Assembly (NCBI RefSeq): GCF_030546935.1
Contig: NZ_JAUOPH010000004.1
Coordinates: 1 to 64,000 of the forward strand
Length of the DNA stretch: 64,000 nucleotides
DNA from: Marinobacter sp. 2_MG-2023
Lineage (GTDB): Bacteria > Pseudomonadota > Gammaproteobacteria > Pseudomonadales > Oleiphilaceae
Reading direction: 5' to 3'
Shown here: positions 55,932 through 64,000 of the stretch, piece by piece
Layout: the number at the start of each line of letters is the position of its first letter
Position numbering within the stretch: the first letter of the stretch is position 1
Position numbers and translations under genes: made by a program
Notes under the pieces: generated by a model
Database searches by the model: none
What the model saw: only the letters and a program-made list of their open reading frames with translations
Told to the model about the DNA's origin: nothing

Positions 55932-57400
55932 TCCGCTACCTCCGCGGGCCAGAACAGACTCATCCGGCACCCGCCTGTTTCATTGCTGCCGATTTCAATC
56001 CGGCCACCGTGCTCCTTCAATACACTACTGACGACCGCAAGCCCAAGCCCTGTACCCTCTCCAGCTGGCCGGGTACTGTAAAACGGCTCAAATACAGACT
56101 TCCGCTTCTCCGCCTCTATGCCTGGGCCGTCGTCGTCTACCCGTACCTCCCACTCGTTATTGCTGCAAAGCAGCGATACGATCACTTCAGAACGGGCGGC
56201 CTGGCAGGCGTTGCGGACGACATTAAGACACGCCAGTTCCAACCTCATGGGTTCTGCCCTGACCCTCGCGTTCACATCAAGGCCTTCACTCAGCAAGCGC
56301 TTGCCGCGGCATTTATCATCTTCAGTAGCACGCTCCAGGGCGTCCCGGAGAACCGTACTGAGGCTGATTGGCCTTCTTGAATCCGGCACATGACGAAAGC
56401 AATCCAGGAGTTGCTGAATAATCGTGGTCATACGCCCAACCTGATAACCGATATCATCCAACTGCCGACGCTGATCTTCCGTAAGCGTCTGTCGTGCCAT
56501 GATATTTGCGCGCCCCTGAATTACATTCAACGGGGCGCCAAGTTCGTGTGCGACGCCTCCGGCCACGCGCCCGATCATGGCAATTTTCTCCTGGTACTCA
56601 AGACGCTCGGCCAATTCGCGTTCCTTGATCACGCGCTGTTGTATTTCCTCTTCCGCCCGAGCCATGCGCTCTCCCATGTCCCGCACACCACCGTATATCT
56701 GCCGCAATTCACGGGGGCCGGACGCTTCCGCACCAAGGCGCCATTGCCCGGGAGCCAGGCTTGCCATGGTATTCAATAGCCGGCTTACATGCCGCCCCAC
56801 CGCACCATAATGCCCGAGCACCACCACCAGAATGATCGTGATCGCAAGAGCCGACCAGATAGACACAGCCCACAGGCGCATTGAGGCAAGAAGGTCATGA
56901 AAGTCACTGCGCCTACGAGTTACCTGCAGCAACCCCTGTATCCGGCCATCGTCGGCTACCAGCGGAGTGAAGTGCGAAAATACTGATTGCCCGTCGACCC
57001 AGCGAAAAGCGCCCCCCAATTCGCCGCTATTGATGACCTGTTCAGCGCTGGCACTATTACCCACATCGGTATCTGCAAGGCCCAGGCTGGAGACTCGCGC
57101 GCCATCCTTGTCAAACACCGACGCTCCTGAAACACGGCCAATCCGGAAGATCGACTTCAGGGAGTCGCTCATCACTAATTCATCTTTTTCCTGCATCGCC
57201 CGGGAGAGCGGACCGCTGGCCGCACGGGCAACCAGTTCCAGGTCTTCACGCAGGCGGTCATTCAAGGCTCGTTCAACCGCACCAAACCCCAGGTAGATGG
57301 CAAGCCCGCTGATGAGAAGCAGAGGGACAACAATGCTCAATACCAGTGTTAACTGTATCGATCCAAAAACCTGGCCGGCGTTTCTGAGTAAAGGTTTCAT
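55928..57400 (-). CDS. Membrane sensor histidine kinase
   Basis: A 490-residue kinase. First helix about 15-37, a periplasmic sensor of ~125 residues, second helix about 180-200, then HAMP-like linker, a HisKA with GGVAHELGAPLNVI and an HATPase_c with NVVRNACQAA, DDGPGI and GEGTGLGL. These are NtrB/AtoS-type kinases that partner NtrC-family regulators. The ATG at 57400 follows GGGAG; the in-frame extension to 57448 lacks a site. Translationally coupled (4-bp overlap) to the regulator. Confidence 0.92.
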   Translation of the reverse strand: MKPLLRNAGQVFGSIQLTLVLSIVVPLLLISGLAIYLGFGAVERALNDRLREDLELVARAASGPLSRAMQEKDELVMSDSLKSIFRIGRVSGASVFDKDGARVSSLGLADTDVGNSASAEQVINSGELGGAFRWVDGQSVFSHFTPLVADDGRIQGLLQVTRRRSDFHDLLASMRLWAVSIWSALAITIILVVVLGHYGAVGRHVSRLLNTMASLAPGQWRLGAEASGPRELRQIYGGVRDMGERMARAEEEIQQRVIKERELAERLEYQEKIAMIGRVAGGVAHELGAPLNVIQGRANIMARQTLTEDQRRQLDDIGYQVGRMTTIIQQLLDCFRHVPDSRRPISLSTVLRDALERATEDDKCRGKRLLSEGLDVNARVRAEPMRLELACLNVVRNACQAARSEVIVSLLCSNNEWEVRVDDDGPGIEAEKRKSVFEPFYSTRPAGEGTGLGLAVVSSVLKEHGGRIEIGSNETGGCRMSLFWPAEVAE

Positions 57401-57421
57401 CCTGGCTCCCACGACATAATT

Positions 57422-57457
57422 GCCACACCTTTCTGCCACATGTGACATTTCGCCACA
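57422..57457. promoter_or_regulatory. GCCACA repeats, candidate activator site
   Basis: Three direct GCCACA repeats (57422-57427, 57435-57440, 57452-57457), the last two flanking a TGTGAC so that TGTGAC-N5-GCCACA forms a near-palindrome. They lie about 80-115 bp upstream of the sigma54-type promoter, where an NtrC-type activator would bind. Confidence 0.5.
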
Positions 57458-57534
57458 ACCTTCATTACCTCAGATTAACCAGAATTTTCGCGTAAGTTTA
57501 TGTTTTAACTACATAAAATAAAAACCAAAGAAGC

Positions 57535-57550
57535 TGGCACGGTGCTTGAT
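57535..57550 (+). promoter_or_regulatory. Sigma54 (RpoN) promoter for DUF4168 gene
   Basis: TGGCACG-GTGC-TTGAT matches the sigma54 consensus TGGCACG-N4-TTGCW at all but one position (GA in place of GC at -12), with GG and G-x correctly spaced by 10 bases. The ATG is 40 bases downstream, giving a short leader with AGGAG. Confidence 0.75.
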
Positions 57551-57590
57551 ACATCAACAATGAACCTACACGAAACAGGAGAAGTCGATT

Positions 57591-57992
57591 ATGAATATGA
57601 ACAAAGTACTCGTATCCATTACCGCATCCGTTGCCCTGCTGGCCGCAGCTCCCGTTATGGCAGAGCAGGCGCAGCAAAACCCGGCCGCCACAGATTCAAG
57701 CGGCTACTCAAACCCTGCAGCAACAGGTACTCAGAAGACCGATTACAACGATGCAGAACTGAAAAAGTTCATCGACGCCCAGGAAGGCATTACCGAAGTG
57801 CGCGAGGAGTATATCGATAAAATCGAATCAGCGGATTCCCAGCAGAAAGCTCAGGAACTGCAGATGGAAGCTAACGATGAGATGGTAACGGTTATCGAAG
57901 AGGCGGGCATGGACATCCCGACCTATAACGCCATCGCCACCGCTTACAGCAGTGAGCCGAAGGTACGTAACCGTATTGAAGCGCTGATGTAA
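57591..57992 (+). CDS. Secreted DUF4168 protein
   Basis: A 133-residue precursor with a signal peptide (cut likely after APVMA, residue 24) and a helical DUF4168 domain (about 50-133, with KKFIDAQEGITEVREEYIDK and MDIPTYNAIATAYSSEP). The function of this family is unknown. It is expressed from a sigma54-type promoter and lies divergent from a kinase/NtrC-type pair, so it is probably their target. AGGAG precedes the ATG. Confidence 0.85.
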   Translation: MNMNKVLVSITASVALLAAAPVMAEQAQQNPAATDSSGYSNPAATGTQKTDYNDAELKKFIDAQEGITEVREEYIDKIESADSQQKAQELQMEANDEMVTVIEEAGMDIPTYNAIATAYSSEPKVRNRIEALM

Positions 57993-58028
57993 TCGCCGGG
58001 CGAAACCGGACAAGCTGTTCGTCAGTTT

Positions 58029-58054
58029 AGCCCCGCCAAGTGCGGGGCTTTTTT
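58029..58054 (+). terminator. Terminator after DUF4168 gene
   Basis: AGCCCCGC (58029-58036) with GCGGGGCT (58042-58049), loop CAAGT, then a T run to 58054. A standard intrinsic terminator about 36 bp after the stop. Confidence 0.92.
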
Positions 58055-58134
58055 ACAGAAATCTGACAACCCTTACTGCAAATCTCTCTGTCCATTGCCA
58101 GGTAGTCTTAGCTCAGCGTGCGAAAAGGAAATCG

Positions 58135-58365
58135 CTAATCCTTATCTCTTACCCAGCGGTCCCCTTCTTTATGATATTCCTGCTTTACTGCAGCCCAAGC
58201 GACTTTGTGAGCGGTTTCCTCGCGTCCTGAGTCGTCCCGGCGGTCGTCTGGATCACTGTATTCGTCCCACGCTGAGTTAAACGCTTTGCGATAGATTTCC
58301 TGAGCATGAGAGGGAAGGTTGTCGGTAACCTGTTCTGGCAACTCCGATTTACTTGAATACGGCAT
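58135..58365 (-). CDS. chaB: ChaB family protein
   Basis: A 76-residue acidic protein matching ChaB: LPEQVTDNLPSHAQEIYRKAFNSAW, then a DRRDDSGREETAHKVAWAAVK segment and a basic-aromatic end. E. coli ChaB is linked to cation transport, but its function is unclear. GGGAGG lies 5 nt before the ATG. It is divergent from katE, with 195 bp between them. Both could belong to stationary phase/stress expression. Confidence 0.85.
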   Translation of the reverse strand: MPYSSKSELPEQVTDNLPSHAQEIYRKAFNSAWDEYSDPDDRRDDSGREETAHKVAWAAVKQEYHKEGDRWVRDKD

Positions 58366-58514
58366 AAATACCTCCCTGAATGAGGGGTTGGCTACGCGCC
58401 TTGCCGGCGCACTCCGCCAACATAATTAACAATCTTTGCGACTGCCTTCAACGCGCAAATAATGACAGCAGCCTTAAGAATTATTCACAACCGCTCCTTC
58501 CAGCATTATTCACA

Positions 58515-58521
58515 CTAGACT
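58515..58521 (+). promoter_or_regulatory. SigmaS-like -10 element of katE
   Basis: CTAGACT matches the RpoS-type extended -10 (CTATACT) at six of seven positions, about 40 bases before the katE ATG. Two ATTATTCACA copies precede it. This fits the RpoS control of katE in other gammaproteobacteria. Confidence 0.5.
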
Positions 58522-58560
58522 AACTCCGGTAACTGTCGATATCGCGAAAGGAGACATTCT

Positions 58561-60654
58561 ATGACTCATAATTCCGATCATCCAAAACACTCCGCCGCTA
58601 AGGGCGGTGAGTGGCATCAGCTTTCTGACAAAACGCACCCGACGCTTACAACCCAACAGGGCGTACCCATTGCCGACGACCAAAACTCTCTACGCGCCGG
58701 AGCTAGAGGACCGGGGCTGCTTGAAGATCAGGTCATGCGGGAGAAGATCTTCCATTTCGATCACGAGCGGATTCCGGAGCGGGTTGTTCATGCCCGCGGC
58801 GTTGGTTTCCATGGCTACTTTGAGAACTATAAAAACCAATCGGAGCTCACGACAGCAGATCTGTTTCAGCGCCCTGGCGAACAGACCCCCGTCTTCGTAA
58901 GGTTTTCAACCGTCGCGGGAAATAAAGGCTCCGCCGACCTGCCTCGTGATGTCCGTGGGTTTGCGACCAAATTCTATACCCAACAAGGCAACTGGGACCT
59001 GGTAGGCAATAACATTCCGGTCTTCTTTATTCAGGACGCAATGAAGTTTCCGGATCTGGTCCACGCCGTAAAGGAAGCACCGGATCGCGGTTTTCCGCAA
59101 GCCCAATCCGCCCACGACAATTTTTGGGATTTTGTCAGCCTGATGCCCGAAAGTACTCATATGCTGATGTGGGCCATGTCCGACCGGGCAATACCCCGTT
59201 CCCCCCGATTCATGGAAGGCTTCGGCGTACACAGCTTCCGCTTTGTTAATGCTCGGGGGGAGTCGCACTTCGTGAAATTCCACTGGAAACCGAAACTGGG
59301 GCTTCAATCAGTTGTCTGGAACGAAGCTGTGAAGATCAACGGTGCAGATCCCGACTTTCATCGCCGGGACATGTGGGACGCCATCCAACGCGGCGATTAC
59401 CCTGAATGGGAATTAGGGGTACAGATTTTTGACGACGCCTTTGCGGACGAGTTCGAGTTCGACATATTAGATCCCACAAAACTTATTCCGGAGGAACAGG
59501 TTCCGGTAACACCGCTTGGCAAAATGGTGTTGAACCGCGTGGTCGATAATTTTTTTGCTGAAACGGAGCAAGTTGCCTTCTGCACGCAAAATATCGTCCC
59601 AGGTATGGATCATTCAAATGACCCTCTCCTTCAGGGCCGCAACTTCTCCTATCTGGATACCCAGACCAAACGCCTGGGCGGGCCAAACTTTACGCACATT
59701 CCGATAAATGCACCCAAATGCCCGATGCATCACTTTCAGCAAGATGGCCACATGGCGATGACCAACCCCAGAGGCCGGGCAAATTACGAACCCAACAGCT
59801 GGGATGACAACCCAGGGCCCCGGGAAAACCCTGAGCTAGGGTTTCAGAGCTTTCCTGAGGAGATATCTGGCACCAAAGTGCGCGAGAGATCCCCCACTTT
59901 TGCCGATCACTATAGCCAGGCGTGGCAGTTCTATATCAGTCAGACCGAAACGGAGCAAAATCATATTGCCGATGCGTTCGTATTCGAGTTGAGCAAGGTG
60001 GAGAGGGAGGATATACGTATCAGGATGGTGAGCCACTTGTTAAACGTGGATGACACCCTTGCCAACAAAGTTGCCGACGGACTCGGGCTGGAATCGCTGC
60101 CAGACGCAGCTGCCGCCGCGGTAGAGCCGAGAAAAGACCTTGCCCCCTCTGACGCCCTGAGCATTTTAAAGAGCGGACCCTCGAGTTTTGCTGGCCGCAA
60201 GCTTGGAGTGTTTGTCAGTGAAGGCACGGATGCAAAGATCTTCGATGCCCTGAAGGCTGCAGCAGAGCATGAGGGCGCAGTGCTTGCTGTAATTGCGCCG
60301 GTCATTGGTGGCGTAACCGATAGCAGTGGCCGAAAAATCAGCGCGAACGAGAAAATTGATGGAGGACCGTCTGTGCTTTTCGATGCCGTCGCTCTCTTGC
60401 CTGGCGACAAGGGCATTCAAAAACTCGCACGCCACAGCCCGGTTCGCGATTTCATCAGTGATGCTTTTGCCCACTGCAAGTTCATTGGCTATAACACAGC
60501 CGCTGAGCCTTTACTGGAAAGCGCTGGCCTTGCTGAAAGCAAAGATGACGGATGCATAGAGATCGATATCATCGAGGACTCTTGTGCACGTTTCATCGAA
60601 CGCTGCCGTGATTTACGTTACTGGCCACGTGAAGATGCAGTTAACAAAGTATGA
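58561..60654 (+). CDS. katE: Large-subunit (clade 2) catalase HPII
   Basis: A 697-residue heme catalase, hydrogen peroxide to water and oxygen. The catalytic His lies in [11 protein letters not shown] (near residue 80), Asn in [11 protein letters not shown], and the heme-ligand Tyr within the [18 protein letters not shown] segment. The long C-terminal region (about 545-697, [15 protein letters not shown] on) is the flavodoxin-like domain of large catalases, confirming clade 2. AGGAG precedes the ATG. Stationary phase expression is suggested by the -10 above. Confidence 0.96.
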   Translation: MTHNSDHPKHSAAKGGEWHQLSDKTHPTLTTQQGVPIADDQNSLRAGARGPGLLEDQVMREKIFHFDHERIPERVVHARGVGFHGYFENYKNQSELTTADLFQRPGEQTPVFVRFSTVAGNKGSADLPRDVRGFATKFYTQQGNWDLVGNNIPVFFIQDAMKFPDLVHAVKEAPDRGFPQAQSAHDNFWDFVSLMPESTHMLMWAMSDRAIPRSPRFMEGFGVHSFRFVNARGESHFVKFHWKPKLGLQSVVWNEAVKINGADPDFHRRDMWDAIQRGDYPEWELGVQIFDDAFADEFEFDILDPTKLIPEEQVPVTPLGKMVLNRVVDNFFAETEQVAFCTQNIVPGMDHSNDPLLQGRNFSYLDTQTKRLGGPNFTHIPINAPKCPMHHFQQDGHMAMTNPRGRANYEPNSWDDNPGPRENPELGFQSFPEEISGTKVRERSPTFADHYSQAWQFYISQTETEQNHIADAFVFELSKVEREDIRIRMVSHLLNVDDTLANKVADGLGLESLPDAAAAAVEPRKDLAPSDALSILKSGPSSFAGRKLGVFVSEGTDAKIFDALKAAAEHEGAVLAVIAPVIGGVTDSSGRKISANEKIDGGPSVLFDAVALLPGDKGIQKLARHSPVRDFISDAFAHCKFIGYNTAAEPLLESAGLAESKDDGCIEIDIIEDSCARFIERCRDLRYWPREDAVNKV

Positions 60655-60679
60655 AAACCTGACACTCAGGGCGAAGTGA

Positions 60680-60712
60680 TTAAAGTTGGCCGGGTTTCGC
60701 GGCCAACTTTAA
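60680..60712. terminator. Bidirectional terminator between katE and mscS
   Basis: A perfect 13-bp stem TTAAAGTTGGCCG (60680-60692) / CGGCCAACTTTAA (60700-60712), loop GGTTTCG. It contains the mscS stop codon (60709-60711). The genes are convergent. Confidence 0.8.
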
Positions 60713-61512
60713 TCTACAGCGACCGGCACCGAGACAAACTTGACGCCCTGGCGCGCCAATTCAGCAGAACCACGTGCCGTAAGTTCGGAGATAAACTGAA
60801 ACTGCTCTTTAGGGGCGAACGGGTAAGCCTTCAATCGATAATGCATACCCCACGGCTTGTTGAATACAATCACGACCACAGGCTGCCAGGTTTTTGTTCT
60901 CGGGCTAGTAAAAGCCACATCTCTGAGCAACTCACGCACCCGGCCGACATCATGGTTCGACTCAAGATGAAAATCGGCCACGCACATCAGGTTGTCGGTG
61001 CCATCGTTACCGTTGGCAATCAATGAGTTCCACAATTTGTTATGAGGGATAATCACAACCGTGTCATCCGGAGTAACAATCTCCGCCGCACGCGTTCCTA
61101 TCGCCCGCACTTCACCGTACTGCCCGTCTACCTCAATCCAGTCACCTGGCCGGTAAGGCATCTCATAGAGGGTCACAATGCCAGCGATCAGGCTGTTCGC
61201 ATAATCCTTGAAAGCAAAGCCCAGAGCCAACGCCAGGGCGCCAAAAATAGCCACCATATTTTCAAACGATGGCTCCACCAGAATCGGAACCACGACCACA
61301 ATCGTGGCGAGAATGATTAACAGCCGAAGCAGGGGCACAGACGCCAGCAGGTAAAGGCGCGCCTTGCCACCCAGCTTTTGCGCAACCCGCGGAAGCACCT
61401 TCTGAATCGCTACGGTTAACAGGGAGGCGAGAGCAATAACAAGCACAGCCTCCAACAGCGCCTGCCCGGTTATGGAGGCAAAGGCGTCTTTGATACCAAG
61501 GTCATCGATCAT
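60709..61512 (-). CDS. MscS-family mechanosensitive channel
   Basis: A 267-residue small mechanosensitive channel. Three hydrophobic helices occupy about residues 18-110; the pore helix has the family glycine/alanine pattern (FGALALALGFAFKDYANSLIAGI), followed by the beta domain (YRPGDWIEVDGQYGEVRAIGTRAAEI) with VVIIPHNKLWNS. It releases solutes on hypo-osmotic shock. It lies 8 bp after an unknown gene in an apparent operon with rlmJ. Confidence 0.92.
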   Translation of the reverse strand: MIDDLGIKDAFASITGQALLEAVLVIALASLLTVAIQKVLPRVAQKLGGKARLYLLASVPLLRLLIILATIVVVVPILVEPSFENMVAIFGALALALGFAFKDYANSLIAGIVTLYEMPYRPGDWIEVDGQYGEVRAIGTRAAEIVTPDDTVVIIPHNKLWNSLIANGNDGTDNLMCVADFHLESNHDVGRVRELLRDVAFTSPRTKTWQPVVVIVFNKPWGMHYRLKAYPFAPKEQFQFISELTARGSAELARQGVKFVSVPVAVD

Positions 61513-61520
61513 GGTCGCTC

Positions 61521-62828
61521 CTAAAACTGATCAAGCGGGAATCCCCAACTCTGCAGGTGGCGCCTGACCGTGGGATACCCGATGGGTGTTACTCGCCAGC
61601 GCTCGCCGGGCTGTTCACAGATCACCAGTTCAGCACGCTTCAACCGTGACAGCACCAGGCTCAGCTCATAGGCGGAAACACCAGTGACCACCTCCAAAGA
61701 GGCTATATCGAGGCTGTTGTGCAGCAACAACCCATGCAGCACGAAACCGGTGACACTCTCCTTGCTCTGCGGCATGGTCGGAAGGCTCAACCGCTCCAGT
61801 GGCACAACCCAGCAGTCCGCCGCCCGGCTTTGTTTCTCCGACATTTCGCCGTCACCTTCCAGCTTGGCGTCATCATCTGGCTGTGCACGCAAGGATCTCT
61901 GCCAGATGGCCAGGGCCACGCCGGGATTGCCGCGAGATGTCGCCGCCAGGTCACGCAAAAAATTACTGTATTTGCGCTTCTTACTTCTCTTCTTTTTTTC
62001 AATATCATCTGGCTCAGGCTGGGGCAGCACGTAATGACCATCACCGGTCATCCTTACGACCACCGACGATTTTCTGCCTTTCGAAGCCAGATAAGTAAAC
62101 CAGACACCCAATCGCTCAGAGTTCATTGGCGCAGGCGTCCAGGGTGACATTTGGGCGTTTTCAAGATAATGCCCCCAATATCGCCAACACCAACTTGAGC
62201 ACCCCACAATACCTGCACCCGCATTGCCATTTGCGATCCTGCGAAACAGCTCCTTGACCAAGGCCAGACCTGAAAGACGTCTCAACCAGAATTCTGCAAG
62301 CTCAGTGATTACCCAGGGGCGAGACAAATCCTGGTTGTCCCACCATTCACAGGCTTCCTGATCGCTGAACGCCAAGGTCTCAGGCGGCGCAATAATAGTC
62401 CATTCGCCAGTCCCACCAGGGATAAAGCCCGACGGCCCAGACTCAGAAAAACAAGCTAGCGACTGCTGCACTCCAGAAAAAGGCGGCGCCACCAGGCAGA
62501 CAACTTCGCGGCTGAGCGCGCCTTCGGAGCGTGCGTGATCAAGACTGGAGGCAATAACGACCGCCTGGCGTGCATAATCCGGCTCCGGGGCGAGCCGATG
62601 TTGCTGGGCGATGGAAAGTTCGGGTAGGTCGTCCATGCTCTCAAAAGGCTCTTCGGCCTGAGACACACCGGCCCGCAGCTGTGTAAGTGCATGGCTAATT
62701 GCATCTTTTAGCGAACGCCGCACAGAGGTCTCAGGCAACGCCCACTGCTCAGCAGACATCAAACCACCAGGAAGACACGGGTCAGCATTATTCTCGTTGG
62801 TTGTTTCCTTCAAAAACAGCTCCTCCAT
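61521..62828 (-). CDS. Unknown cytoplasmic protein between rlmJ and mscS
   Basis: I do not recognise this 435-residue protein. No signal or membrane helix. An N-terminal half carries ELAEFWLRRLSGLALVKELF and AGIVGCSSWCWRYWGHY, a lysine-rich stretch (EKKKRSKKRKYSNFLRD, about 270-290), and an alpha-helical end (about 360-430) that looks like a winged helix. Some layout recalls degenerate AAA/STAND ATPases, but no Walker A is visible. The ATG at 62828 has no site upstream; GGAGGAG lies just after it and fits an in-frame TTG at 62813 six bases on, so the true start may be TTG or ATG 62759. Operon: rlmJ, this gene, mscS. Confidence 0.7.
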   Translation of the reverse strand: MEELFLKETTNENNADPCLPGGLMSAEQWALPETSVRRSLKDAISHALTQLRAGVSQAEEPFESMDDLPELSIAQQHRLAPEPDYARQAVVIASSLDHARSEGALSREVVCLVAPPFSGVQQSLACFSESGPSGFIPGGTGEWTIIAPPETLAFSDQEACEWWDNQDLSRPWVITELAEFWLRRLSGLALVKELFRRIANGNAGAGIVGCSSWCWRYWGHYLENAQMSPWTPAPMNSERLGVWFTYLASKGRKSSVVVRMTGDGHYVLPQPEPDDIEKKKRSKKRKYSNFLRDLAATSRGNPGVALAIWQRSLRAQPDDDAKLEGDGEMSEKQSRAADCWVVPLERLSLPTMPQSKESVTGFVLHGLLLHNSLDIASLEVVTGVSAYELSLVLSRLKRAELVICEQPGERWRVTPIGYPTVRRHLQSWGFPLDQF

Positions 62829-62846
62829 GGCGAGCGGCTACCCGGT

Positions 62847-63698
62847 CTACTCAGGCAGCAACCAGCCCTGTTCGTGGGAAAGACCCAGCACAGACTCTCC
62901 GGCGATATCCCCAATCATGGCAGAAAATCGTTTATCAAACCCCCAAGGCGGGTTGACCACCAACATGCCGGAACCGGTCATGCCCCGCTCCGGAGGCGTT
63001 TTCAGATGGACCTCGCTGCACCACACTTTACGCATCGGGCTGTTTTCCAATGACTGCTTCAACGCAGTATGCAAACCACTGGTAAGAATCGGATACCAGA
63101 CAAGATAGACCCCATGACGGCATTTTTGCCATGCTTTCTGCAAAGTAGTGGCAACATCAAGATACTCGGATTTGATTTCGTAAGAGGGGTCAATCAACGT
63201 GATCAGCCTGGGTTGAGCGGGCGGCAGGTTCCGCAACAGGCCTTTCAAGCCATCTTCATGCAGAACCCGCACACTCTTACCCTGCCCCCGGTCCGCAGCC
63301 CAGCCTTCAAGCTGGCCGCTTTCCGAAGGGTGAAGCTCAAACGCCGTCAACGAATCACCCCGGCGCAGGGCATGACGAAGCCAGGCCGGGGAGCCCGGAT
63401 AAACTGTCAGTGGGCCTTCGCCGGCATTGAAATGCGACAACAGATCCACAACTGGCTGCCAGTCTTCAGAAGTAAAAGCGTTCCGACTGGTCCAGAATTT
63501 TTGCACGCCCGAATCCGCTTCTGCAGTTTTCCGTGCGCGCTCACTCTTAAGGTCATAGACGGCGCTACCCGCGTGGGTATCAAAGCAGGCAATGGCAGAG
63601 GGCTTCGCCTGCATCATGGAGATGGCAAGCGTTAATGCACCGTGCTTTTGCACATCCGCAAAATTCCCGGCGTGAAAAGCGTGAAGATAACTCAACAT
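62847..63698 (-). CDS. rlmJ: 23S rRNA (adenine2030-N6)-methyltransferase RlmJ
   Basis: RlmJ methylates A2030 of 23S rRNA. The 283-residue protein starts MLSYLHAFHAGNFADVQKH, the hallmark N-terminus, and has FDTHAGSAVYDL (SAM motif) and LIDPSYEIK as motif IV. That motif reads DPSY, where E. coli has DPPY. GGGAG lies 7 nt before the ATG, inside a small hairpin (63704-63724). It is the first gene of the rlmJ-unknown-mscS unit. Confidence 0.93.
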   Translation of the reverse strand: MLSYLHAFHAGNFADVQKHGALTLAISMMQAKPSAIACFDTHAGSAVYDLKSERARKTAEADSGVQKFWTSRNAFTSEDWQPVVDLLSHFNAGEGPLTVYPGSPAWLRHALRRGDSLTAFELHPSESGQLEGWAADRGQGKSVRVLHEDGLKGLLRNLPPAQPRLITLIDPSYEIKSEYLDVATTLQKAWQKCRHGVYLVWYPILTSGLHTALKQSLENSPMRKVWCSEVHLKTPPERGMTGSGMLVVNPPWGFDKRFSAMIGDIAGESVLGLSHEQGWLLPE

Positions 63699-63703
63699 AA
63701 ATC

Positions 63704-63724
63704 AGCTCCCTGTAAACAGGAGCT
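63704..63724 (-). promoter_or_regulatory. Hairpin over the rlmJ ribosome binding site
   Basis: On the minus strand AGCTCCTGT pairs with ACAGGGAGCT (one bulge), loop TTA. The 3' half contains the GGGAG ribosome binding site of rlmJ, so this hairpin could limit translation. Confidence 0.45.
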
Positions 63725-63810
63725 ATTAGGCCCGAGCGCGCACTCGCTGTGCAAGCTAACGCCTGCAAAAGCCTCGCAAAGTGAACAGAAAATGGGGATT
63801 CTGCCGGATG

Positions 63811-63969
63811 TCAGCCAGAACGGCTCCCACTTGAGGAGGCCTGACCTGAACCACAGCACTCGGGCCGACCCTGCGCAACATTGCCTTTATCGACCGACTT
63901 ACGGAGCGATTGCCACGCAGAGAACACACTTTTTGAGGAGCCTGCTAGTCGAACCACTGATCCACTCAT
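63811..63969 (-). CDS. Possible 52-residue Ser-rich ORF
   Basis: A short frame starting MSGSVVRLAGSSKSVFSAWQ with GGAG 6 nt before the ATG. The product is Ser/Gly-rich with CC near residue 38. No family recognised. It may be unreal: only the ribosome binding site supports it, and there is no terminator. The remaining end of the window (63725-64000) shows nothing else. Confidence 0.25.
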   Translation of the reverse strand: MSGSVVRLAGSSKSVFSAWQSLRKSVDKGNVAQGRPECCGSGQASSSGSRSG

Positions 63970-64000
63970 GCTTTTCTCCAAATTAAGAGCACGTTTGAAT

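Overview
The window looks like a chromosomal segment of a marine gammaproteobacterium close to Marinobacter. This is inferred from protein content and gene order. The order PilZ-type protein / fimX / serB / parC, the pairing of serA with a D-2-hydroxyglutarate dehydrogenase, and an atuRABCDEFGH acyclic-terpene operon all match Pseudomonas-type arrangements. There are no phage, IS, CRISPR, rRNA or tRNA genes that I can recognise. The first ~120 bases are G/C homopolymer runs and look like a contig-end artefact.

Layout. 0.1-2.8 kb: the elongation factor P system (epmA and efp, with epmB divergent). 3-7.1 kb: a c-di-GMP module (PilZ-like protein plus a degenerate FimX-type GGDEF/EAL protein). 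7.1-19.8 kb: serB-parC and parE, separated by a chemoreceptor, a yceI/cytochrome b561 pair, an active-looking EAL phosphodiesterase and an SLC13/RCK transporter. 20-24 kb: an AraC regulator convergent with a Baeyer-Villiger monooxygenase/esterase-like operon. 24.2-27.4 kb: a secreted subtilisin-like lipoprotein overlapping a PrcB-domain lipoprotein. 27.9-40.5 kb: a complete atu operon for citronellol/geraniol catabolism, with a divergent TetR gene and a clear palindromic operator. 40.9-46.9 kb: quinone reductase, TRIC-like channel, purine permease plus apt, FAA hydrolase and an ABC1 kinase. 47-50.5 kb: sirtuin, D-2-hydroxyglutarate dehydrogenase and serA. 50.6-58 kb: OmpA lipoprotein, two alpha/beta hydrolases and a sigma54-type two-component system in an overlapping gene chain, divergent from a DUF4168 gene that carries a sigma54-type promoter. 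58-64 kb: chaB, a large catalase katE with a sigmaS-like -10, and an operon rlmJ / unknown / mscS.

The most unusual signal is a family of seven extragenic elements (A-G) between 33.0 and 47.0 kb, four of them inside the atu operon. Each has a related ~50-55 nt core able to fold into two small hairpins. One strand shows TCCN loops and the other shows NGGA loops. Each core is enclosed by a 25-31 bp inverted repeat that is perfect or nearly perfect within a copy but different in sequence from every other copy. One copy (D) has an ~85 bp insertion in its core, and its arms have decayed. How locus-specific arms are kept self-complementary, and whether the GGA loops bind CsrA/RsmA in RNA, are open questions.

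Other unlisted small genes: a 15-aa ORF with its own ribosome binding site, candidate promoter and terminator (14.42 kb), and a 23-aa hydrophobic ORF with a terminator (27.6 kb).
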